A DNA stretch of 64,000 nucleotides, taken from positions 3,657,001 to 3,721,000 of the forward strand of contig NZ_CP047897.1 in NCBI RefSeq assembly GCF_009913235.1, in the 5' to 3' direction. The notes under the pieces were generated by a model, which ran no database searches, was not told where the DNA came from, and saw nothing but the letters and a program-made list of their open reading frames with translations. Below, piece after piece: positions 1 through 10,763 of this stretch; the first letter of the stretch is position 1; each line of letters opens with the position of its first letter. This stretch comes from Nibribacter ruber. GTDB lineage: Bacteria; Bacteroidota; Bacteroidia; Cytophagales; Hymenobacteraceae. Position numbers and translations under genes: made by a program.

Positions 1-2
1 CT

Positions 3-2229
<2,227 letters not shown>

Positions 2230-2254
2230 GCAATTCGTTTGGAGTTACAATTTC

Positions 2255-2292
2255 CGTTTTTGGCTTATTTTCTAGGAAATAGGGCAAAAACG
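2255..2292. repeat. P38 palindrome, copy 1
   Basis: 38-bp near-perfect palindrome 25 bp after the eno stop. Flanking bases (TTTC / GGAAA) extend the self-complementarity beyond the conserved 38 bp. Confidence 0.85.
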
Positions 2293-2396
2293 GGAAATGA
2301 AAAAGTTCTGGTGGATGCAGTACCTGACCTGCCGGAAAACTTAGTAAATTCATGGCGGCAAGAGCAATCTTGCCGCCATTTTTATCTCCCTAGCAT

Positions 2397-2720
2397 ATGT
2401 TGGCGCGCGTTCCCAAATTTTTCAAGAACTTTTACTTTCTCACCAGCGTGGGCTTTTTGGTCTGGATGATCTTCTTTGACTCCAATGACTTCATCACGCA
2501 ATTCCAGACCAGCCGCAAACTGGCCGTGCTGGAAGAAGAGCGCGATTACTACGTAGAGAAGATTCAGGAAGTACAGAAAGACCGCAAGGAACTCCTGAGC
2601 AACCCAGAACTGCTGGAGAAATTTGCCCGGGAGAAATACCTCATGAAGAAACCCACCGAGGACCTGTACATCATTGTAGAAAAGGACGAAGACGAGCTAG
2701 AGGCAGAGCAACAGCAATAA
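2397..2720 (+). CDS. Septum formation initiator family protein (DivIC/FtsB-like)
   Basis: The 107-residue protein has a short cytosolic N-terminus, one membrane helix (about residues 14-28), a coiled coil (about 35-65, rich in EEERDYYVEKIQEVQKD-type heptads) and a NPELLEKFAREKYLMKKPTED segment. This is the layout of FtsB/DivIC proteins, which join FtsL and FtsQ/DivIB in the cell-division complex. The C-terminus is acidic (DEDELEAEQQQ). Its position after eno is the classical eno-ftsB order also seen in proteobacteria. A strong hairpin at 2731-2780 ends the unit. Family assignment is firm; exact orthology to FtsB or DivIC is not decided. Confidence 0.88.
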   Translation: MLARVPKFFKNFYFLTSVGFLVWMIFFDSNDFITQFQTSRKLAVLEEERDYYVEKIQEVQKDRKELLSNPELLEKFAREKYLMKKPTEDLYIIVEKDEDELEAEQQQ

Positions 2721-2730
2721 GCATCTCACC

Positions 2731-2780
2731 TATAAATGCAGAAGGCGCTCCTCAACCAGGTAGCGCCTTCTGCATTTATA
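2731..2780. terminator. Bidirectional hairpin terminator after the DivIC-like gene
   Basis: Perfect 19-bp stem (2731-2749 with 2762-2780) and a 12-nt loop, AT-rich at the base so that either strand ends in a U-containing run. It lies 11 bp after the stop. Confidence 0.8.
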
Positions 2781-2787
2781 TAGTTTC

Positions 2788-2825
2788 CATTTTTGGTCTA
2801 AGTTCTGGGAAACAGGCCAAAAACA
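2788..2825. repeat. P38 palindrome, copy 2 (diverged)
   Basis: The right arm AACAGGCCAAAAAC is intact. The left arm has several changes (CATTTTTGGTCTAAG). It lies directly after the 2731-2780 terminator. Confidence 0.6.
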
Positions 2826-2838
2826 AACTACATGTATC

Positions 2839-2948
2839 CTCGCTCGCGTCCCGCGAGTGTGAGACACTTGCGGCCTCTCGCCGCTTTCCGTATAATCCAT
2901 TTACCGGCCAGAGGCCTTTGTAGCACACACTCGCGGGACGCGAGCGAG
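2839..2948. repeat. 110-bp element bounded by perfect 23-bp inverted repeats (REPIN/MITE-like)
   Basis: Arms 2839-2861 and 2926-2948 are exact reverse complements built on CTCGCTCGCGTCCCGCGAG. A second, inner pair (GGCCTCT near 2872 and AGAGGCC near 2910) nests inside, so the whole element could fold into one long imperfect hairpin. It is more GC-rich than the surrounding spacer. No coding potential is seen. It fits a REP-doublet or MITE-like mobile repeat, but only this copy is in the window. Confidence 0.75.
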
Positions 2949-2990
2949 AAAAAAAGAACATCTACTAATTTACACACTCAACTTTAAACC

Positions 2991-3028
2991 CGTTTTTGGC
3001 CTGTTTTCCGGAAAACAGGCCAAAAACG
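2991..3028. repeat. P38 palindrome, copy 3 (perfect)
   Basis: All 38 bases are self-complementary around the centre CCGG, and flanking CC/GG pairs extend it to at least 2989-3030. It sits 2 bp beyond the hscA stop codon (3031-3033, minus strand). This is one of two perfect copies and serves as the type sequence. Confidence 0.95.
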
Positions 3029-3030
3029 GG

Positions 3031-4890
3031 CTATTCAATCTTCTTGCCGCTCATGGCTTTCTTGATGGAGATTTGCATCACGCGCTCGGCAAACGGACTG
3101 GTCTGTTCCTCTAGCGTGTCTACCGCCTTCAGAATCGTGTCTTTGTCACTGGTGGGTAACACGTCTTTCAGGTTCTGCACATTCTGGCGGGTGAGGGTAA
3201 TCTCTTCCTGCGTCAAATGCTCGCCGTTTTTCTCTACAAAACGCTCTACCTGGTAGATCATCTGCTCAGCGGTGGTGCGCGCCTCAATGACCATGCGGGC
3301 CGAAACGTCTTCCTTGGCGTGCGTGATGGACGCCATCAGCATTTCCTCAACCTGCTCATCTGTAAGGCCGTACTGCGGTTTTACTTCCACCTCCTGGCGC
3401 ACACCAGAGCGTAGTTCAATGGCTTCTACCTTTAAGATACCGTCGGCGTTCAGGATGAAGTTCACGTCTACTTTCGGGAAGCCTGCGGGCATGGCCGGAA
3501 TCCCTTTCAAGTCAAACTCGGCCAGCTTGCGGTTCTCTTTCACTAAGTCCCGCTCGCCTTGGTAGACGGATATTTTCATGTTCACCTGTCCGTCCACAGA
3601 CGTAGTATACTGGCGGCCGGCTTTGGTAGGAATTTTGGAATTACGCGGGATGATGGAGTCCATCAAGCCACCCATGGTCTCTATGCCCAAGGTCAACGGC
3701 GTTACATCCAATAGCAGAATGTCTTTTCTGTTGCCGGCCAACACGTCGGCCTGAATGGCTGCACCCAAGGCGACTACTTCGTCTGGGTTCAAAGAGTTGT
3801 TAGCCGGTTTACCGAAAAAGTCGCTCACGGTCTGGTACACCAGCGGCACGCGGGTAGAGCCGCCCACCATAATTACGGTGTCAATCTGCTCAGCGGTAAG
3901 CCCGGCGTCTTTCATAGCCATCTGGCAAGAAGCCATGGTGCGGTCTACAATAGGCGTGATGAGCGTATTAAAAGTGTGCTTGTCCAGCTTCAACTCGATG
4001 CCGTGCAACTCAGAAGTATAGGTTTCCTGGTCACTTAGCGTGCGCTTGGCTTCCTCGGCTTTTAATCGTAAGCCCTGGGACAGGTTGGCATCATTGGCCA
4101 CCATGTCGGCTAGCAAACGGTTCTGCGGCAACCAATATTGAAGGATCGCCTGGTCAATGTCATCACCGCCCAAATAGGTATCGCCGTTGGTAGACAATAC
4201 TTCAAAGATGCCTTGGTGAATCTTCAGGATGGAAATGTCAAAGGTTCCTCCGCCTAAGTCATACACGGCAATGGTTTTCTCCTCGCTGGGGTCCAGGCCA
4301 ATGCCATAGGCCAGAGAGGCAGCGGTAGGCTCGTTGACAATGCGCAATACTTCCAACCCGGCCAGTTTACCGGCATCGCGGGTGGCTTGGCGCTGGGAGT
4401 CATTGAAGTAGGCCGGCACGGTAATCACGGCCCGGTTCACCGGCGTTTTTAAAGCGTGCTCGGCGCGGGCACGTAGCTCCTTCAGAATCTCCGCACTCAG
4501 CTCAATGGGGGAGTAGAACTTGTCTTGCACCCGTATCTTCACCAGTCCTTCAGAGTTGTCATCAATGATTTTGTAGCCGAAGGTGTCCTTGTGCTCGCCC
4601 AGATCCTGGTAAGACTTGCCCAACAAGCGCTTCACCGAGTAGATGGTGTTGGACGGGTCTGTGAGCAGATATTCTTTCCCAGCGTCACCTACCAGAACTT
4701 CGCCATTCTCATGAAAGTGAACCACCGACGGGACAATGGTGCCCATTCCCTGGTCATTGATGGCAATGGGCATGCGGTCGTCTGGGTGCATGTACGCCAC
4801 TAAACTGTTGGTAGTGCCTAGGTCAATGCCCACAATCACCTCTTCCTGCTGGATGGAGGCGGTGGTTAAGTTTATCGCAATTTTAGCCAT
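3031..4890 (-). CDS. hscA: Hsp70-family Fe-S assembly chaperone HscA
   Basis: 619-residue Hsp70 with an N-terminal actin-like ATPase domain ([37 protein letters not shown]), then a substrate-binding domain ([12 protein letters not shown]) and a helical lid. It lacks the acidic C-terminal tail and EEVD-like end of the major DnaK, and the N-terminal extension MAKIAINL fits the HscA branch, which folds and releases Fe-S clusters from the IscU scaffold. An alternative is a second DnaK paralogue. The ATG at 4890 is chosen over one 42 bp upstream because it gives the family N-terminus and leaves room for a promoter box at 4930-4937. No isc or hscB genes are adjacent. Confidence 0.85.
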   Translation of the reverse strand: MAKIAINLTTASIQQEEVIVGIDLGTTNSLVAYMHPDDRMPIAINDQGMGTIVPSVVHFHENGEVLVGDAGKEYLLTDPSNTIYSVKRLLGKSYQDLGEHKDTFGYKIIDDNSEGLVKIRVQDKFYSPIELSAEILKELRARAEHALKTPVNRAVITVPAYFNDSQRQATRDAGKLAGLEVLRIVNEPTAASLAYGIGLDPSEEKTIAVYDLGGGTFDISILKIHQGIFEVLSTNGDTYLGGDDIDQAILQYWLPQNRLLADMVANDANLSQGLRLKAEEAKRTLSDQETYTSELHGIELKLDKHTFNTLITPIVDRTMASCQMAMKDAGLTAEQIDTVIMVGGSTRVPLVYQTVSDFFGKPANNSLNPDEVVALGAAIQADVLAGNRKDILLLDVTPLTLGIETMGGLMDSIIPRNSKIPTKAGRQYTTSVDGQVNMKISVYQGERDLVKENRKLAEFDLKGIPAMPAGFPKVDVNFILNADGILKVEAIELRSGVRQEVEVKPQYGLTDEQVEEMLMASITHAKEDVSARMVIEARTTAEQMIYQVERFVEKNGEHLTQEEITLTRQNVQNLKDVLPTSDKDTILKAVDTLEEQTSPFAERVMQISIKKAMSGKKIE

Positions 4891-4929
4891 GCTGTCAATT
4901 TTAAGAGACACCCGCAGGCACCTCGTGGG

Positions 4930-4937
4930 CAAAAGTA
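4930..4937 (-). promoter_or_regulatory. Bacteroidota -7 box upstream of hscA
   Basis: Minus-strand TACTTTTG matches TAnnTTTG and lies 40 bp upstream of the hscA start. No clear -33 TTG is seen at the right spacing, so support is moderate. Confidence 0.45.
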
Positions 4938-5002
4938 CGAAGAAATAGCCTGTGAACAGGTTTACGGTTTCCCTTATGTAACTGATGGGTTTACCGTCAA
5001 CA

Positions 5003-5034
5003 AAAAAGCTCCGCAGGGTAGAGCAGAGCTTTTA
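5003..5034 (-). terminator. Rho-independent terminator upstream of hscA
   Basis: 11-bp stem with one mismatch (5004-5014 with 5023-5033). On the minus strand it is followed by six T. It would stop transcripts coming from the metalloprotease gene before hscA. Confidence 0.6.
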
Positions 5035-5043
5035 GAAATGTGT

Positions 5044-5081
5044 CGTTTTTAGCCTGATTTCTGGAAAACAAGCCAAAAACG
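5044..5081. repeat. P38 palindrome, copy 4
   Basis: CGTTTTTAGCCTGATTTCT followed by a matching right arm GAAAACAAGCCAAAAACG. It lies between two terminator hairpins in the spacer downstream of the metalloprotease gene. Confidence 0.85.
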
Positions 5082-5123
5082 AAAGACGTGCCTTCTCTGA
5101 CACAAGCCCCAAGTAGAGGCAAT

Positions 5124-5159
5124 ATAAAATCCCACTCCAAAACAGGAGCGGGATTTTAT
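5124..5159. terminator. Hairpin terminator downstream of metalloprotease gene
   Basis: 15-bp stem with one mismatch (5124-5138 with 5145-5159), with ATAAAAT at its base. It lies 30 bp past the stop of the minus-strand gene. Confidence 0.75.
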
Positions 5160-5188
5160 GCTATTTTCTATAAAACAGGCCAAAAACG
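5151..5188. repeat. P38 palindrome, copy 5 (half-degenerate)
   Basis: The right arm AAAACAGGCCAAAAACG is intact. The left arm is largely overwritten by the 5124-5159 hairpin. It ends directly at the stop of the minus-strand metalloprotease gene. Confidence 0.5.
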
Positions 5189-7621
5189 CTATTCGCAACT
5201 AAGGACTTCTAGTGAGCCAATGGGTGCGCCCGGCGGAAGGTCTTTGTGTAGTTGTGGTTTGGCGTTGGAGGGTTGGTCCAATCTGTTAAGGGCTAGAAGC
5301 GCGTTGGCTTTCACAGCATCATCATTAGACTTTGACAGTTTCTTAAGGTGCTTCTCTAACTCCTTTACTTTTAAGGTAGCCATGGCACGCACAGAATAAG
5401 CAGCATTGTCATTCTGAGATAAGGCCAGCAGATGCGTTAAGACCAATTGTTGCGTTAAGAATTGCGTCTGGCCTTGTAAACCGTCTTGCTGTTTGGCTTT
5501 CCAGGTGGCTTCCAGAATCTGGTCCATCACTTCCTCCAGGCCTAACTTGCTGCCTCTGGCTTTTAATTCAACCAAACGGGCGGCGCGCTCTGGATGAAAC
5601 AGAAACGACAAGGTGAAATCTGCCGAGGCTTCGGCGGCGGCCAAGGGGTCAAAGGTGAGACCGGTACGTTTGTCAAACAGTTCGCGCGTAGGAGACCAAC
5701 CGGCCGGCCTTGGCGGAATCAAGGCGATGATGTTCTCTGGTAGGGTGAGCACCTTGGGTTGAAGGGTTTCTAAGAGAGCTTCCAAGGCTTTCTGTTGCTC
5801 GGCCTCGGGTACTTTCTGGGTGACTAGTTGACCATCGCCTTTAGAAGCATAGGTATAGTTGACACCGCCTACCACTTTGGCCACCGATTCTACTTGGTAA
5901 CGGTGGTAGTTGTAAATGGGCACCAGCACGTCTTCCAGCATAGCCATGGGCACACCGGGCTTGATGTTGTTCAGGCCAAACTGCTGTAAGGCTTTCTCCC
6001 TTACGTTTAGCACATGACGTAATTCATCAGAGGCATTGGCGCCGTTGTCCCAGAGGTGCGCTTGCGGGTGCGCTCCGCCTGGGGAGCGGGCATCACGGTC
6101 AGAGATAAACTGCAAGCCTCTTTGGTGACCGGTGCGCAGGAGTTGGTCCAGCGCCTGTTTCTCGTTCACACCTTTGGCGAAGTCTTGGTAACCATACGTC
6201 ACGGCTAGTTTGTCCCAGTCGCCCATGCCCACCGCGTAGGCATCAGATAAATCAATTTTACCTTCGGATGTCAACTTGACGGTGGGGTGCGGGTAATCCA
6301 TGACCGAGGCGCGGTTGCTCACGCTGGCGGCGTAGTTGTGCATGATGCCCAGTGTGTGGCCCAACTCATGCGCCGACAGTTGACGTAAACGAGCGAGGGC
6401 CATCTTCATCATTTCGGGGTTGGCAGGTCTGCCTTCTTCATATGGGGCTAGCAAACCTTCGGCAATCAAATAATCCTGACGCACGCGCAATGAGCCCAGG
6501 CTAACGTGGCCTTTCAAGATTTCGCCGGTACGCGGGTCGGTCACCGAGGCACCGTAGCTCCAGCCTCTGGTACTGCGGTGCACCCATTGAATGACGTTGT
6601 AGCGGACGTCCATGGGGTCTGCATCTACGGGCAGAATCTCTACCTTGAACGCGTCTTTGTACCCGGCGGCCTCAAACGCCTGTGCCCACCAGCGGGCTCC
6701 ATCTAACAAGGCACTTCTGATGGGCTCCGGTGCGGCGTGGTCTACATAGTACACAATGGGTTTCACGGCCTCAGAGACGGCGGCGCCTGGGTTCTTCTTT
6801 TGCAGACGGTGACGGGCAATGTATCTTTTTACAATAGATTCGTCAATGGGTGTGCTGTAGTCCATATACTCAATCCCGAAGTAGCCGGCCCGCGGGTCCA
6901 TGGCTCTGGGCGTGTAGTTGGTGTCTGGCAGTTGAATAAAAGAATGGTGCTGACGCAAAGTAAGGGCCTCTGTAGAAGGGGCTACTTCACGAACCAAATT
7001 ACCGGCGTCATCACCGCCCACAAAGGTGAGCGAGGCTTCAAACTCCGTATTCTGCGGGAAGTTCTTAGTGCGGGGCAAATAAAAGGCAGAACGGGAGGCG
7101 TCTAATCTATACGATCCTTGTCGGGCTCGTTTAATGCTTCCTACCACGTCATGCGCGTCTCTCAGCAAAAAGTCAGTGGCGTCTACCAACACGGTTTTGC
7201 CATCGGTGGCTTCTACTTTAAAGCCCCACAGCGTGGACTGCGCGAAGGACTGGGCCACGGCCTGCTCCTCGGCGGGGTTGCCGTTCATGGCGCGGTAGCC
7301 TTGGTTGGGTTCAATGAGCAACACCTTCGGGCCTACCTTCTGGAAATACACCACATGCGTACCGCCCAACTGCCCTCTATCCAACCCAATGTCATTTGAC
7401 CCCAAGCCCGCCGGGAGAGAAGACACATACAGGAACTGCTTGTCCAGTTTGTCAATCTCCAGCAGAATCTTGCCTGTGGCCTCGTCCCAATAGAAAGGAA
7501 AGTAGCCGGCAAATTTTTGTAGCCCAGCAGTCTTGGTGGCAATGGCATTCGGTTTATTCTGCGCTGAAAGCTGGATGATAGTGGATAGAAGAAGCAGAAA
7601 GGAGAGGAGCGTTTTTCGCAT
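5189..7621 (-). CDS. Secreted zinc-dependent metalloprotease (DUF5117/DUF5118/DUF4953 type)
   Basis: 810-residue protein with a signal peptide (residues 1-21, ending in LSAQ). The zinc site HELGHTLGIMHN lies near residue 418 and is the metzincin-like HExxHxxGxxH. The N-terminal half matches the DUF5118/DUF5117 layout (YLPRTKNFPQNTEFEASLTF) and the C-terminal half the DUF4953-type domain. This Bacteroidota family is predicted to be exported; the substrate is unknown. A TTG-started form beginning at 7642 is possible, but the ATG at 7621 gives a clean signal peptide. That ATG and the first codons lie inside a P38 palindrome (7610-7647). Confidence 0.88.
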   Translation of the reverse strand: MRKTLLSFLLLLSTIIQLSAQNKPNAIATKTAGLQKFAGYFPFYWDEATGKILLEIDKLDKQFLYVSSLPAGLGSNDIGLDRGQLGGTHVVYFQKVGPKVLLIEPNQGYRAMNGNPAEEQAVAQSFAQSTLWGFKVEATDGKTVLVDATDFLLRDAHDVVGSIKRARQGSYRLDASRSAFYLPRTKNFPQNTEFEASLTFVGGDDAGNLVREVAPSTEALTLRQHHSFIQLPDTNYTPRAMDPRAGYFGIEYMDYSTPIDESIVKRYIARHRLQKKNPGAAVSEAVKPIVYYVDHAAPEPIRSALLDGARWWAQAFEAAGYKDAFKVEILPVDADPMDVRYNVIQWVHRSTRGWSYGASVTDPRTGEILKGHVSLGSLRVRQDYLIAEGLLAPYEEGRPANPEMMKMALARLRQLSAHELGHTLGIMHNYAASVSNRASVMDYPHPTVKLTSEGKIDLSDAYAVGMGDWDKLAVTYGYQDFAKGVNEKQALDQLLRTGHQRGLQFISDRDARSPGGAHPQAHLWDNGANASDELRHVLNVREKALQQFGLNNIKPGVPMAMLEDVLVPIYNYHRYQVESVAKVVGGVNYTYASKGDGQLVTQKVPEAEQQKALEALLETLQPKVLTLPENIIALIPPRPAGWSPTRELFDKRTGLTFDPLAAAEASADFTLSFLFHPERAARLVELKARGSKLGLEEVMDQILEATWKAKQQDGLQGQTQFLTQQLVLTHLLALSQNDNAAYSVRAMATLKVKELEKHLKKLSKSNDDAVKANALLALNRLDQPSNAKPQLHKDLPPGAPIGSLEVLSCE

Positions 7622-7647
7622 GATTTCTGGAAAAGAGGTCAAAAACG
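7610..7647. repeat. P38 palindrome, copy 6, covering a start codon
   Basis: Good palindrome CGTTTTTCGCATGATTTCT plus matching right arm. The initiator ATG of the metalloprotease gene (minus strand, 7619-7621) lies near its centre, and its left arm encodes residues 1-4 (MRKT) of the signal peptide. Confidence 0.85.
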
Positions 7648-7753
7648 GAATCAGCGAATAAGGTAGGCAATTCAGGACATAGGGGCAAGGCTATGTTCCA
7701 GGGAACAAGGCGTTGATCAGAATTTCACGCCTGTAAGAATATAGAGGTTATTA

Positions 7754-7761
7754 TATATTTG
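7754..7761 (+). promoter_or_regulatory. Bacteroidota -7 box upstream of CPBP protease gene
   Basis: TATATTTG matches TAnnTTTG, 18 bp before the ATG at 7780, implying a very short leader. The -33 region is weak. Confidence 0.45.
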
Positions 7762-7779
7762 CGGAAATTTATAAACGCT

Positions 7780-8595
7780 ATGGAAAAGACAGTTCTTGCA
7801 AACCATAAGGAGCAACCATCCTCAACCACCCAAACTACTCCTTCGTGGAGCATATTGGCGGGATTTTTATTCATTGCCCTCACGTACCATGCTGGGGAAT
7901 ATGCCATGCGGTTTCATCAGCACATTCCGCTGTTTCTAGGATGTATGCTGGCCGTGATACCGGTGGCCTATCTGGTGGCCAAGTGGCAAGGCTTCAAAGG
8001 GTTGGGCGCTTGGGGAATGTGCTTTGACAATCCCTACGTAAGGTTGTGTTTAAAAGGTTTGGTTATTGGCTTAGTGGTATATGCGTTGGCACTTGGGACA
8101 CGACTCTGGTTAGGCTTTGAGATACTAGGCCCAAGACCTGATACGGAGGTACTCATCATGCAGACGCTCATCTTTGCGGCCGGTACGTTTCTTCCTTCCT
8201 TAGCCGAAGACATCCTCACCAGAGGCTACCTGTTTGGACACTTTTATCAACGGATGGATAAATGGTCCTTAATTCTGTTCTCTTCAGTTATCTATGTTTT
8301 GAACCATATCTATGCCCTCACTTCCGGACCATCCATGCTGCTCTATCTGTTTGTGTTAGGCATCATGCTGACCATTCCATTGCTTTACACCAGAAACCTA
8401 TGGTATACGGTAGGCGCTCATTGGGCAGGAAACATAATTTATCGTGTAGGGAATGACGTGCTGCAGGTGCGCGAAGCAGAAGCCTCTTTTCCAGCCATCT
8501 GGGAATTAACGGGCTTTGTGCTGCTTCTGGCAGTGATTAATTACGTGGTGACAAAAGGTTATTCTTCCTCAGCAAAGTTGCCTGGTCTTGCGTAG
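7780..8595 (+). CDS. CPBP/CAAX-type intramembrane metalloprotease
   Basis: 271-residue polytopic membrane protein with about seven hydrophobic segments. It carries the CPBP (Abi/type II CAAX) signatures: AEDILTRGYLFG near residue 141 (an E-D variant of the usual EE pair, followed by Arg), NHIYA in the next helix, and HWAGN near 213. Family members are predicted membrane metalloproteases involved in CAAX processing or bacteriocin immunity; the role here is unknown. The ATG at 7780 is preferred to an in-frame TTG at 7759 because a promoter -7 box overlaps that TTG. It faces the M61 peptidase gene across a shared terminator. Confidence 0.82.
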   Translation: MEKTVLANHKEQPSSTTQTTPSWSILAGFLFIALTYHAGEYAMRFHQHIPLFLGCMLAVIPVAYLVAKWQGFKGLGAWGMCFDNPYVRLCLKGLVIGLVVYALALGTRLWLGFEILGPRPDTEVLIMQTLIFAAGTFLPSLAEDILTRGYLFGHFYQRMDKWSLILFSSVIYVLNHIYALTSGPSMLLYLFVLGIMLTIPLLYTRNLWYTVGAHWAGNIIYRVGNDVLQVREAEASFPAIWELTGFVLLLAVINYVVTKGYSSSAKLPGLA

Positions 8596-8609
8596 GCTAT
8601 AACTCCTTT

Positions 8610-8647
8610 CGTTTTTGGCCTCTTTTCCAGAATACAAGCCAAAAACA
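8610..8647. repeat. P38 palindrome, copy 7
   Basis: CGTTTTTGGCCTCTTTTCC with a slightly changed right arm (AATACAAGCCAAAAACA). It lies 14 bp after the CPBP gene stop. Confidence 0.8.
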
Positions 8648-8658
8648 GCATTAAACAA

Positions 8659-8693
8659 AACCGCCACTGTCTCTTGTAGAAACAGTGGCGGTT
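8659..8693. terminator. Bidirectional terminator between convergent genes
   Basis: Perfect 12-bp stem AACCGCCACTGT / ACAGTGGCGGTT (8659-8670 with 8682-8693) between two convergent genes. Confidence 0.75.
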
Positions 8694-8714
8694 GCCGTAG
8701 AATAAGTAAGTAGA

Positions 8715-10514
8715 TTACAGATTCTTCATCCAGGCTTGACGAAGTGCTGATTGTGCTGGGGTTGGGTTGGCGTCTACCTCAAACAGGTGACGTTGCGTTT
8801 CCTGTCTTTCGAGCATTTTCAGGGTCAGTTTTTCTTCTTTGCCGTCTCTCCGGATGGTAACGGCATAAGAATCCCCAATCTTGGTTTGGAAGATCTTAGG
8901 AACCTCTTGGTTGGCGTTTTTCAAGGTAATGGCAGTGCCGTTCACGGCCACTAGCTCATCCCTGTCCTTCAGGCCGGCTTGTTGTTGGGTAGGGTTCACT
9001 TTCATGAACACAATCTTGCCTTCGGGTGCGCCTAAGTTGTAGCCTGGGTCAAAGGTTTTCTTGTCTGAGGTTTTCAAAGGTGTGTAGGTAATTCCCAGTT
9101 TCCCGAAGTACTCGGCCACGGGCAGGGCCTCAGCGCCTTTCACGTATTTGTTGAAGAAATCGGCAATTTCTGGGTGGGTCTTGGCCACGAAGATGTTGAA
9201 AAACTCCTGCTCTGGGAAAGCCTTAGACGGGCCGTATTCTTTAGAGAGCTCATTGATGACTTCGCGCAGGCCGCGCTTGCCCCCAGATAATTCCAGCAAT
9301 CTAATGTCTAGCAAGGCCGCCGTAGCCGCGCCGCGGTTGTAGATGTTGCCGTAAATTTTATTGCCCTGCGGCGTGTAAGAGGTCAAGCTCAATTCCTGTA
9401 GGCTGTAATTGGTGCCCATCATGTCATTGTTCTTGAGCTTCTGTTGCATGTCTTTGAGGTAGGCAGGCAAGTCAATCATGCCGGCTCTCAGTTGCATCAT
9501 GTCAGAGGCCCACTCGGTGGTGCCTTCATACAGCCACAAGTGCTGAGACGGAGTAGGGGTCTCAAAGTTGAAACGCTCTATAATCTCACTGTGGATGTTC
9601 AACGGCGTGATGATATGGAAGAACTCATGCGAGGCGATGTCGGTGATGTTGTGCGCAAACTCAGGCGTCATATCACTTTCTTTCATGACATACTCAGAGC
9701 TGTACGAATGCTCCCAGGCGCCCCAATCCTCGTCCTCAAAATGGTATAGGAAGGTGTAACGGTCCACCGGAAAATTAACTACAAACTTGTGGGCGGCGTC
9801 CAGCATGCCCGTCATGTTGGTCATTAAATCCTTCGACTTAATCTTGCCCGTTTTGGAATAGGTGTAGATGTCAATGGTAGTGCCATTGAAGTCAGTGGCA
9901 GATTTGGTCAGGTTACCAGCCAGGATAGGAGAGTCTACCAGGTGGTCATAGTTGTTAACCATGTAGTAACCGTTCTTATCCGTTTTAAGCGCAGTTCCCG
10001 TTAGCCACTCTTTCGGTGACTCCAGCTTTAAGCGCATAGGCGCCGACTGCAAACCTTTAAAATAGCCGAACACCCCTTGCCCGTTAATAAGCGCATGGTC
10101 CTGCTCCAAAGAGGTGCCGCACATGTTGTACACCTTGTTCTTTTCTACCGGCGTGTCCCAGGTTTCGGCAATCTGGTACGTGATTTTACGCACTTTGTCT
10201 GGCCGGCTCAATTCCCACTGGTTCACAGACACCTGCTTGGTGGTTATTTCCTTGCCCTTCTTGTCAAATGCTTTGAAGTTCTTCACAAACCTTCCAATGT
10301 CCATGGTCTGGTACGTGCCTGGCGCGGTAGACGCGAACTGGAAGATGTTGTTGGCGTCTTTTAGGCCTTTCACTTCCAAAGAGACCTTGAACAAGTCATC
10401 GGCGCGGTCATTGAGGTTCACTTGGTAGGTGAGTTCAGGGGCTTTAGCGGCCTCTGCCGGCGCACTGAAGGACAATAGAGCCAATAGGCCCAGTGCCATG
10501 GTAGTGTTTTTCAT
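8715..10514 (-). CDS. Secreted M61-family peptidase with PDZ domain
   Basis: 599-residue protein with a signal peptide (residues 1-22). The N-terminal beta domain (about 25-200) precedes the zinc site SHEFFHIITPL near residue 294 (HExxH, glycyl aminopeptidase type). A PDZ domain follows around 480-570 (VFMKVNPTQQQAGLKDRDELVAVNG). Family M61 enzymes remove N-terminal Gly or Ala from peptides; location is probably periplasm or outer membrane. It stands alone on the minus strand, with a 250-bp spacer upstream that shows no clear promoter box. Confidence 0.87.
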   Translation of the reverse strand: MKNTTMALGLLALLSFSAPAEAAKAPELTYQVNLNDRADDLFKVSLEVKGLKDANNIFQFASTAPGTYQTMDIGRFVKNFKAFDKKGKEITTKQVSVNQWELSRPDKVRKITYQIAETWDTPVEKNKVYNMCGTSLEQDHALINGQGVFGYFKGLQSAPMRLKLESPKEWLTGTALKTDKNGYYMVNNYDHLVDSPILAGNLTKSATDFNGTTIDIYTYSKTGKIKSKDLMTNMTGMLDAAHKFVVNFPVDRYTFLYHFEDEDWGAWEHSYSSEYVMKESDMTPEFAHNITDIASHEFFHIITPLNIHSEIIERFNFETPTPSQHLWLYEGTTEWASDMMQLRAGMIDLPAYLKDMQQKLKNNDMMGTNYSLQELSLTSYTPQGNKIYGNIYNRGAATAALLDIRLLELSGGKRGLREVINELSKEYGPSKAFPEQEFFNIFVAKTHPEIADFFNKYVKGAEALPVAEYFGKLGITYTPLKTSDKKTFDPGYNLGAPEGKIVFMKVNPTQQQAGLKDRDELVAVNGTAITLKNANQEVPKIFQTKIGDSYAVTIRRDGKEEKLTLKMLERQETQRHLFEVDANPTPAQSALRQAWMKNL

Positions 10515-10763
10515 AGGGTTTTGAATAAAGGGTATAGTGCAGGGGGAGTTGCCTTCTGCGGAATCACAATTTTTGTATAAGTCGCGGGGAAGTTTGGAAT
10601 ATTACGAGGGCCAGAAACTTTCCGATGGAAGGAATTCCATTTCCAAGTCATTGAAAAGGCAGTTTGCTAAAGGCTAGGCAAAATTTCCTATGGTTTGTTT
10701 TAGTTAACAAGCAAATGGATATTCTTCTTTTTGCATTTCTAAAACAAAGCCAAAAGATAAGAT
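10515..10763. other. Spacer of 249 bp upstream of the M61 gene
   Basis: No gene is supported. A very degraded P38-like stretch (TTTCTAAAACAAAGCCAAAAG, around 10737-10756) is the only feature noticed. This spacer should contain the M61 promoter, but I cannot identify it. Confidence 0.3.

Noticed and set aside
10733-10760. Possible further P38 remnant (TTTCTAAAACAAAGCCAAAAG)
   Set aside because: Only one partial arm resembles the consensus and no hairpin remains; not counted.
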